64,000 nucleotides of DNA, from the NCBI GenBank assembly GCA_036172665.1, contig CM069870.1:42490001-42554000 (forward strand), read 5' to 3'. The notes under the pieces were generated by a model that saw only the letters and a program-made list of their open reading frames with translations, was not told the origin of the DNA and did no database searches. Made by a program: the position numbers and the translations under genes. Origin of the DNA: Prosopocoilus inquinatus (taxonomy: Eukaryota > Arthropoda > Insecta > Coleoptera > Lucanidae). How positions within the stretch are numbered: position 1 is the first letter of the stretch; each line of letters opens with the position of its first letter. This document shows, piece by piece, positions 51,501 through 61,720 of the stretch.

Positions 51501-53620
51501 CACGTATTAGCGTTGTTCCTGTGGTGTATCTAATCTATCCTTACTTATCTACTATGTTATTTGACGTTTCAACGGACTCCAGTAACTTTGATGTGAGATA
51601 CGATGTTTTCGGACGCAGCAGAAGCTGGAAATAGTTTTGAACGAAACAACACGTATTAGCGTTGTTCCTGTGATGTATCTAATCGATCCTTATTTGTCTA
51701 TCATGTTATTTGACGTTACGATGAACTCAAGTAACGCTGATGTGAGATACGAAGTTCTCGGACGCAGCAGAAGCTAGAAATCGTTTTGAACGAAATAACA
51801 CGTATTAGCGTTGTTCCTGTGATGTTTCTAATCGATCCTTAATTATCTACTATGTTATTTGACGTTTCAACGGACTCCAGAAACGCTGATGTGAGATACG
51901 AAGTTCTCGGACTCAACAGCGGCTGGAAATAGTTTTGAACGAAATAACACGTCTTAGCGTTGTTCCTGTGATGTATCTAATCGATCCTAATTTATCTACT
52001 ATGTTATTTGACGTTTCAACGGACTCCAGTAACTCTGATGTGAGATACGAAGTTCTCGGACTCAGCATAAGCTGCAAATAGTTTTGAACGAAACACGTAT
52101 TATCGTTTTTCCTGTGGTGTATCTAATCGATCCTTACTTATTTACTATGTTATTTGACGTTTCAACGGACTCCAGTAACGCTGATGTGAGATACGAAGTT
52201 CTTGGACGCAGCAGAAGCTGGAAATAGTCTTGAACGAAACAACACGTATTAGCGTTATTCCTGTGTTGTATCTAATCTATCCTTACTTATCTACTAAGTT
52301 ATTTGACGTTTCAACTAACTCAAGTAACGCTGATGTGAGATACGAAGTTTTCGGATTCAACAGGGGCTGGAAATAGTTTTGAACGAAACAACACGTATTA
52401 GCGTTGTTCCTGTGATGTTTCTAATCGATCCTTAATTATCTACTATGTTATTTGACGTTTCAACGGACTCCAGAAACGCTGATGTGAGATACGAAGTTCT
52501 CGGACTCAACAGCGGCTGGAAATAGTTTTGAACGAAATAACACGTCTTAGCGTTGTTCCTGTGATGTATCTAATCGATCCTAATTTATCTACTATGTTAT
52601 TTGACGTTTCAACGGACTCCAGTAACTCTGATGTGAGATACGAAGTTCTCGGACTCAGCATAAGCTGCAAATAGTTTTGAACGAAACACGTATTATCGTT
52701 TTTCCTGTGGTGTATCTAATCGATCCTTACTTATTTACTATGTTATTTGACGTTTCAACGGACTCCAGTAACGCTGATGTGAGATACGAAGTTCTTGGAC
52801 GCAGCAGAAGCTGGAAATAGTCTTGAACGAAACAACACGTATTAGCGTTATTCCTGTGTTGTATCTAATCTATCCTTACTTATCTACTAAGTTATTTGAC
52901 GTTTCAACTAACTCAAGTAACGCTGATGTGAGATACGAAGTTTTCGGATTCAACAGGGGCTGGAAATAGTTTTGAACGAAACAACACGTATTAGCGTTGT
53001 TCCTGTGATGTATCTAATCGATCCTTACTTATCTACTATGTTATTTGACGTTTCAACGGACTCCAGTAACTCTGATGTGAGATACGAAGTTCTCGGACTC
53101 AGCAGAAGCTGGAAATAATTTTGAACGAAACAACACGTATTAGCGTTGTTCCTGTGAAGTACCTAATCGATCCTTACTTATCTACTATGTTATTTGACGT
53201 TTCAACGGACTCCAGTAACGCTGATGTGAGATACGAAGTTCTCGGACTCAACAGCGGCTGGAAATAGTTTTGAACGAAATAACACGTATTAGCGTTGTTC
53301 CTGCGATGTATCTAATCGATCCTTACTTATCTATCATGTTATTTGACGTTACGATGAACTCCAGTAACGCTGATGTGAGATACGAAGTTCTCGGACTCAA
53401 CATAAGCTGGAAATAGCTTTGAAAGAAACAACATGTATTAGCGTTGTTCCTGTGATGTATCTAATCGATCCTTACTTATCTATCATGTTATTTGACGTTA
53501 CGATGGACTCCAGTAACGCTGATGTGAGATAAGAAGTTCTCGGACTCAACATAAGCTGGAAATAGCTTTGAAAGAAACAACATGTATTAGCGTTGTTCCT
53601 GTGATGTATCTAATCGATCC
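48521..53620. repeat. Rearranged higher-order copy, 3' end of region B
   Basis: CTGCGATG or its derivative CTGCGATT occurs at 48,539, 50,625 and 53,301. The first interval, 2,086 bp, is exactly 14 monomers: the 1-bp deletion is absent here (CTAGTCGATCC at about 49,146) and one monomer fewer is present than in the upstream copy. The second interval, 2,676 bp, is 18 monomers minus 6, matching two 3-bp deletions. The copy ends at about 53,620, where monomers with GAAGTTTCAACGG and GAAACGCTGATG open region C. Confidence 0.85.
52091..53276. repeat. 4-monomer tandem duplication carrying the 3-bp deletion
   Basis: AAACACGTATTATCG at 52,091 recurs at 52,684, a spacing of 593 bp = 4 x 149 - 3. The flanking markers CTTGGACGCAGC, GTTATTCCTGTG and TTTTCGGATTC repeat in the same order. 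The second copy diverges from the first at about 53,000-53,040. This local duplication is the latest step in the spread of the 3-bp deletion. Confidence 0.9.
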
Positions 53621-56294
53621 TTACTTATCTACTATGTTATTTGAAGTTTCAACGGACTCCAGAAACGCTGATGTGAGATACGAAGCTCTCGGACGCAGCA
53701 GAAGCTGGAAATAGTTTTGAACGAAAGAGCACGTATTAGCGTTGTTCCTGTGATGTATATAACCGATCCTTACTTATCTACTATGTTATTTGACGTTTCA
53801 ACGGACTCCAGTAACGCTGATGTGAGATACGAAGTTCTCGGACTCAGCATAAGCTGGAAATAGTTATCAACGAAACAAGACGTATTAGCGTTATTCCTGT
53901 GTTGTACCTAATCTATCCTTACTTATCTACTAAGTTATTTGACTTTTCAACTAACTCCAGTAACGCTGATGTGAGATACGAATTTCTCGAACTCAACAGG
54001 GGCTGGAAATAGTTTTGAACGAAACAACACGTATTAGCGTTGTTCCTGTGGTGTATCTAATATATCAGTACTTATCTATCATGTTATTTGACGATACGAT
54101 GGACTCCAGTAACGCTGATGTAACATACTAAGTTCTCGGACGCAGCAGAAGCTGGAAATAGTCTTGAACGAAACAACACGTATTAGCGTTGTTCCTGTGA
54201 TGTATCTAATCGATCCTTACTTATCTACTATGTTATTTAACGTTTCAACAGACTCCAGTAACTCTGATGTGAGATACGAAGCTCTCGGACTCAGCAGAAG
54301 CTGGAAATAGTTTTGAACGAAACAACACGTATTAGCGTTGTTCCTCTGGTGTATCTAATCGATCCTTGCTTATCTACTATATTATTTGACGTTTCAACGG
54401 ACTCCAGTAACGCTGATGTGAGATACGAAATTCTCGGCTTCAATAGGGGCTGGAAATAGTTTTGAACGAAACAACACGTATTAGCGTTGTTCCTGTGGTG
54501 TATCTAATCTATCCTTACTTATCTATCATGTTATTTGACGATACGATGGACTCCAGTAACGCTGATGTGACATACGAAGTTCTCGGACGCAGCAGAAGCT
54601 GGAAATAGTTTTGAACGAAACAACACGTATTAGCGTTGTTCCTGTGATGTATCTAATCGATCCTTACTTATCCACTATGTTATCTGACGTTTCAACGGAC
54701 TCTAGTAACGCTGATGTGAGATATAATGTTCTCGACCGCAGCAGAAGCTGGAAATAGTTTTGAACGAAACAGCACGTATTAGCGTTGTTCCTGTGATGTA
54801 TCTAATCGATCCTTACTTATCTACGATGTTATTTGTCGTTTCAACGGACTCCAGTAACTCTGATGTGAGATGTGAAGTTCTCGGACTCAGCAGAAGCTGG
54901 AAATAGTTTTGAACGAAACAACACGTACTAGCGTTGTTCCTGTGATGTATCTAATCGATCCTTACTTATCTACTATGTTATTTGAAGTTCCAACGGACTC
55001 CAGTAACGCTGATGTGAGGTACGAAGTTCTTGGACGCAGCAGAAGCTGGAAATAGTCTTGAACGAAACAGCACGTATTAGCGTTGATGTATCTAATTGAA
55101 CCTTACTTATCTACTATGTTATTTGACGTTTCAACCGACTCCAGTAACGCTGATGTGAGATAAGAAGTTCTCGGTCTCAACAGGGGCTGGAAATAGTTTG
55201 GAACGAAATAACACGTATTAGCGTTGTTCCTGTGATGTATCTAATCGATCCTTACTTATCTACTATGTTATTTGACGTTTCAACGGACTCCAGTAACGCT
55301 GATGTGAGATACGAAATTCTCTTATTCAACAGGGGCTAGAAATAGTTTTGAACGAAACAACACGTATTAGCGTTGTTCCTGTGGTGTATCTAATCTATAC
55401 TTACTTATCTATCATGTTATTTGACGATACGATGGACTCCAGTAACGCTGATGTGACATACGAAATTCTCGGACGCACCAGAAGCTGGAAATAGTTTTGA
55501 ACGAAACAACACGTATTATCGTTGTTCCTGTGATGTATCTAATCGATCCTTACTTATCCACTATGTTATTTGACGTTTCAACGGACTCTAGTAACGCTGA
55601 TGTGAGATATGAAGTTCTCGGACGCAGCAGAAGCTGGAAATAGTTTTGAACGAAACAGCACGTATTAGCGTTGTTCCTGTGATGTATCTAATCGATCCTT
55701 ACTTATCTACTATGTTATTTGACGTTTCAACGGACTCCAGTAACGCTGATGTGAGATACGAAGTTCTCGAACTCAACAGGGTCTGGAAATAGTTTTGAAC
55801 GAAACAGCACGTATTAGCGTTGTTCCTGTGGTGTATCTAATCTATCCTTACTTATCTACTATGTTATTTGACGTTTCAACGGACTCCAGTAACTCTGATG
55901 TGAGATACGAAGTTCTTGGACGCAGCAGAAGCTGGAAATAGTTTTGAACGAAACAACACGTATTATCGTTGTTCCTGTGGTGTATCTAATCTATCATTAC
56001 TTATCTATCATGTTATTTGACGATACGATGGACTCCAGTAACGCTGATGTGGGGTACGCAGTGCTCGGAAGCAGCAGAAGCTGGAAATAGTTTTGAACGA
56101 AACAACACGTACTAGCGTTGTTCCTGTGATGTATCTAATCGATCGCTACTTATCTACTATGTTATTTGACGTTTCAACGGACTCCAGTAACGTTGATGTG
56201 AGATACGAAGTTCTTGGTCTCAACAGGGACTGGAAAAAGTTTGGAACGAAATAACACGTATTAGCGTTGTTCCTGTGATGTATCTAATCGATCC
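53621..56294. repeat. 18-monomer higher-order unit, region C, copy 1
   Basis: ACGAAAGAGC at 53,721 and TAGTTATCAACG at 53,861 recur at 56,395 and 56,535, a spacing of 2,674 bp. That is 18 x 149 minus 8, and an 8-bp deletion is visible inside the unit at about 55,085 (AGCGTTGATGTATC in place of AGCGTTGTTCCTGTGATG). Several monomers here have private changes such as ATATATCAGTAC (about 54,060). Confidence 0.9.
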
Positions 56295-57060
56295 TTACTT
56301 ATCTACTATGTTATTTGGAGTTTCAACGGACTCCAGAAACGCTGATGTGAGATACGAAGCTCTCGGACGCAGCAGAAGCTGGAGATAGTTTTGAACGAAA
56401 GAGCACGTATTAGCGTTGTTCCTGTGATGTATATAACCGATCCTTACTTATCTACTATGTTATTTGACGTTTCAACGGACTCCAGTAACGCTGATGTGAG
56501 ATACGAAGTTCTCGGACTCAGCATAAGCTGGAAATAGTTATCAACGAAACAAGACGTATTAGCGTTATTCCTGTGTTGTACCTAATCTATCCTTACTTAT
56601 CTACTAAGTTATTTGACTTTTCAACTAACTCCAGTAACGCTGATGTGAGATACGAATTTCTCGAACTCAACAGGGGCTGGAAATAGTTTTGAACGAAACA
56701 ACACGTATTAGCGTTGTTCCTGTGGTGTATCTAATATATCAGTACTTATCTATCATGTTATTTGACGATACGATGGACTCCAGTAACGCTGATGTAACAT
56801 ACTAAGTTCTCGGACGCAGCAGAAGCTGGAAATAGTCTTGAACGAAACAACACGTATTAGCGTTGTTCCTGTGATGTATCTTATCGATCCTTACTTATCT
56901 ACTATGTTATTTGACGTTTCAACAGACTCCAGTAACTCTGATGTGAGATACGAAGCTCTCGGACTCAGCAGAAGCTGGAAATAGTTTTGAACGAAACAAC
57001 ACGTATTAGCGTTGTTCCTGTGGTGTATCTAATCGATCCTTGCTTATCTACTATATTATT
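56295..57060. repeat. 18-monomer unit, copy 2 (partial, about 5 monomers)
   Basis: It reproduces the first five monomers of the preceding unit in register, including ATATATCAGTAC (about 56,733) and TAACATACTAAG (about 56,794). At about 57,050 it crosses into a monomer with TACTATATTATTTGACG followed by ATACGATGG, which skips one monomer relative to copy 1. The junction combines two boundary haplotypes that are usually separate. Confidence 0.85.
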
Positions 57061-57719
57061 TGACGATACGATGGACTCCAGTAACGCTGATGTGACATAC
57101 GAAGTTCTCGGACGCAGCAGAAGCTGGAAATAGTTTTGAACGAAACAACACGTATTAGCGTTGTTCCTGTGATGTATCTAATCGATCCTTACTTATCCAC
57201 TATGTTATTTGACGTTTCAACGGACTCTAGTAACGCTGATGTGAGATAGGATGTTCTCGGACGCAGCAGAAGCTGGAAATAGTTTTGAACGAAACAACAC
57301 GTACTACCGTTTTTCCTGTGATGTATCTAATCGATCTTTACTTATCTACTATGTTATTTGACGTTTCAACAGACTCCAGTAACTCTGATGTGAGATACGA
57401 AGCTCTCGGAGTCAGCAGAAGCTGGAAATAGTTTTGAAGGAAACAACACGTATTAGCGTTGTTCCTGTGATGTATCTAATCGATCCTTACTTATCTACTA
57501 TGTTATTTGAAGTTTCAACGGACTCCAGTAACGCTGATGTGAGATACGAAGTTCTCGGACGCAGCAGAAGCTGGAAATAGTTTTGAACGAAACAGCACGT
57601 ATTAGCGTTGTTCCTGTGATGTATCTAATCGATCCTTACTTATCTACTATGTTATTTGACGTTTTAACGGACTCCAGTAACTCTGATGTGAGATACGATG
57701 TTTTCGGACGCAGCAGAAG
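57061..57719. repeat. Region C connecting monomers (about 4.5 units)
   Basis: Unbroken 149-bp monomers containing ACTACCGTTTTTCC (about 57,302), AACAGACTCC and GAAGCTCTCGG. The order resembles the A-type runs near 5,455-5,700 and 26,185-26,400. Nothing other than satellite sequence is present. Confidence 0.8.
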
Positions 57720-59880
57720 CTGGAAATAGTTTTGAACGAAACAACACGTATTAGCATTGTTCCTGTGATGTATCTAATCGATCCTTACTTATCTACTATG
57801 TTATTTGACGTTTCAACGGACTCCAGTAACGCTGATGTGAGATACGAAATGTTCGGACGCAGCAGTAGCTTCAAATAGTTTTGAACGAAACAACACGTAT
57901 TAGCGTTGGTCCTGTGATGTATCTAACCGATCCTTACTTATCTACTATGTTATTTGACGTTTCAACGGACTCCAGTAACGCTGATGTGAGATACGAAGTG
58001 TTCGGACGCAGCAGAAGCTTCAAATAGTTTTGAACGAAACAACACGTATTAGCGTTGTTCCTGTGATGTATCTAATCGATCCGTATTTATCTATCATGTT
58101 ATTTGACGTTTCAACGGTCTCCAGTAACGCTGCTGTGAGATAAGAAGTTCCCGGTCTCAACAGGGGCTGGAAATAGTTTTTAAAGAAATAACACGTATTA
58201 GCGATGTTCCTATGATGTTTCTAATCGATCCTTACTTATCTATCATGTTATTTGACGTTACGATGGACTCCAGTATCTCTGATGTGAGATACGAAGTTCT
58301 CGGACTCAGCATAAGCTGGAAATAGTTTTGAACGAAACAACACGTATTAGCGTTATTCCTGTGTTGGACCTAATCTATCCTTACTTATCTACTAAGTTAT
58401 TTGATGTTTCAACTAACTCCAGTAACGCTGATGTGAGATACGAAGTTCTCGGATTCAACAGGGGCTGGAAATAGTTTTGAACGAAACAACAGGTATTAGC
58501 GTTGTTCCTGTGATGTATCTAATCTATCCTTACTTATCTACTATGTTATTTGACGTTTCAACGCACTCCAGTAACTCTGATGTGAGATACGAAGTTCTCG
58601 GAGTCAGCAGAAGCTGGAAATAGTTTTGAACGAAACAACACGTACTACCGTTTTTCCTGTGATGTATCTAATCGATCTTTACTTATCTACTATGTTATTT
58701 GACGTTTCAACAGACTCCAGTAACTCTGATGTGAGATACGAAGCTCTCGGACTCAGCAGAAGCTTTAAATAGTTTTGAAGGAAACAACACGTATTAGCGT
58801 TGTTCCTGTGATGTATCTAATCGATCCTTACTTATCTACTATGTTATTTGAAGTTTCAACGGACTCCAGTAACGCTGATGTGAGATACGAAGTTCTCGGA
58901 CGCAGCAGAAGCTGGAAATAGTTTTGAACGAAACAGCACGTATTAGCGTTGTTCCTGTGATGTATCTAATCGATCCTTACTTATCTACTATGTTATTTGA
59001 CGTTTTAACGGACTCCAGTAACTCTGATGTGAGATACGAAGAGTTCGGACGGAGCAGAAGCTTGAAATAGTTTTGTACGAAACAACACGTATTAGCGTTG
59101 TTCCTGTGATGTATCTAATCGATCCTTACTTATCTACTATGTTATTTGACGTTTCAACGGACTCCAGTAACGCTGATGTGAGATACGAAATGTTCGGACG
59201 CAGCAGTAGCTTCAAATAGTTTTGAACGAAACAACACGTATTAGCGTTGGTCCTGTGATGTATCTAACCGATCCTTACTTATCTACTATGTTATTTGACG
59301 TTTCAACGGACTCCAGTAACGCTGATGTGAGATACGAAGTGTTCGGACGCAGCAGAAGCTTCAAATAGTTTTGAACGAAACAACACGTATTAGCGTTGTT
59401 CCTGTGATGTATCTAATCGATCCGTATTTATCTATCATGTTATTTGACGTTTCAACGGTCTCCAGTAACGCTGATGTGAGAAAAGAAGTTCCCGGTCTCA
59501 ACAGGGGCTGGAAACAGTTTTGAACGAAATAACACGTATTAGCGATGTTCCTATGATGTTTCTAATCGATCCTTACTTATCTATAATGTTATTTGACGTT
59601 ACGATGGACTCCAGTATCTCTGATGTGAGATACGAAGTTCTCGGACTCAGGATAAGCTGGAAATAGTTTTGAACGAAACAACACGTATTAGCGTTATTCC
59701 TGTGTTGGACCTAATCTATCCTTACTTATCTACTAAGTTATTTGATGTTTCAACTAACTCCAGTAACGCTGATGTGAGATACGAAGTTCTCGGATTCAAC
59801 AGGGGCTGGAAATAGTTTTGAAAGAAACAACACGTATTAGCGTTGTTCCTGTGATGTATCTAATCGATCCTTACTTATCT
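57720..59880. repeat. 9-monomer tandem duplication, region C
   Basis: GAAATGTTCGG at 57,846 and CCCGGTCTCAAC at 58,150 recur at 59,187 and 59,491, a spacing of 1,341 bp (9 x 149). The two runs match from about 57,720 to 58,540 and from about 59,061 to 59,880, then diverge. The monomer order also resembles 299-750 in A1 and 19,430-20,400 in A2, so this block is derived from, or a source of, A-type units. Confidence 0.87.
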
Positions 59881-61720
59881 ACAATGTTATTTGACGTTTC
59901 AACGGACTCCAGTAACTCTGATGGGAGATACGAAGTTCTCGGACGCAGCAGAAGCTGGAAATAGTTTTGAACGAAACAACACATATTAGCGTTGTTCCTG
60001 TGATGTATCTAATCGATCCTTACTTATCTATCATGTTATTTGACGTTACGATGGACTCCAGTAACTCTGATGTGATATACGAAGTTCTCGGACGCAGCAG
60101 AAACTGGAAATTGTTTTGAACGAAACAACACGTATTAGCGTTGTTCCTGTGATGTATCTAATCGATCCTTACTTATCTTTTATGTTATTTGACGTTTCAA
60201 CGGACTCCAGTAACGCTGATGTGAGATACGAAGTTCTCGGACGCAGCAGAAACTGGAAATTGTTTTGAACGAAACAACACGTATTAGCGTTGTTCCTGTG
60301 ATGTATCTAATCGATCCTTACTTATCTATCATGTTATTTGACGTTACGATGGACTCCAGTAACTCTGATGTGAGATACGAAGTTCTCGGATTCAACAGGG
60401 GCTGGAAATAGTTTTGAACGAAACAACACGTATTAGCGTTGTTCCTGTGATGTATCTAATCGATCCTTACTTATCTACTATGTTATTTGACGTTTCAACG
60501 GACTCCAGTAACTCTGATGGGAGATACGAAGTTCTCGGACGCAGCAGAAGCTGGAAATAGTTTTGAACGAAACAACACGTATTAGCGTTGTTCCTGTGAT
60601 GTATCTAATCGATCCTTACTTATCTACTATATTATTTGACGTTTCAACGGACTCCAGTAACTCTGATGTGAGATACGAAGTTCTCGGATTCAGCATAAGC
60701 TGGAAATAGTTTTGAACGAAACAACACATATTAGCGTTGTTCCTGTGATGTATCTAATCGATCCTTACTTATCTATCATGTGATTTGACGTTACGATGGA
60801 CTCCAGTAACTCTGATGTGAGATACGAAGTTCTCGGATTCAACAGGGGCTGGAAATAGTTTTGAACGAAACAACACGTACTAGAGTCGTTCCTGTGATGA
60901 ATCTAATCGATCCTTACTTATCTACTATGTTATTTGACGTTTCAACGGACTCCAGTAACTCTGATATGAGATATGAAGTTCTCGGACTCAGCAGGGGCTG
61001 GAAACAGTTTTGAACGAAACAACACGTATTAGCGTTGTTCCTGTGGTGTATCTAATCGATCCTTACTTATCTACTATATTATTTGACGTTTCAACGGACT
61101 CCAGTAACGCTGATATGAGATGTGAATTTCTCGGACTCAGCAGAGGCTGGAAATAGTTTTGAACGAAACAACACGTATTAGCGTTGTTCCTGTGGTGTAT
61201 CTAATCGATCCTTACTTATCTACTATATTATTTGACGTTTCAACGGACTCCAGTAACGCTGATGTGAGATACGAAATTCTCGGCTTCAACAGGGGCTGGA
61301 AATAGTTTTGAACGAAACAACACGTATTAGCGTTGTTTCTGTGATGTATCTAATCGATCCTTACTTATCTACTATGTTATTTGAAGTTTCAACGGACTCC
61401 AGAATCGCTGATGTGAGATACGAAGCTCTCGGACGCAGCAGAAGCTGGAAATAGTTTTGAACGAAACAGCACGTATTAGCGTTGTTCCTGTGATGTATAT
61501 AACCGATCCTTACTTATCTACTATGTTATTTGACGTTTCAACGGACTCCAGTAACGCTGATGTGAGATACGAAGTTCTCGGACTCAGCATAAGCTGGAAG
61601 TAGTTTTCAACGAAACAAGAATTATTAGCGTTATTCCTGTGTTGTACCTAATCTATCCTTACTTATCTACTAAGTTATTTGACTTTTCAACTAACTCCAG
61701 TAACGCTGATGTGAGATACG
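59337..61720. repeat. 16-monomer higher-order unit, region C, copy 1
   Basis: AAGTGTTCGGACGC at 59,337 recurs at 61,721, CCCGGTCTCAAC at 59,491 recurs at 61,875, and GAAGTAGTTTTCAACG at 61,597 recurs at 63,981. All three spacings are 2,384 bp (16 x 149). The unit includes the monomer with ACTAGAGTCGTTCC (about 60,880), the relative of the 9-bp-duplicated monomer of region A but without the duplication. Confidence 0.93.
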
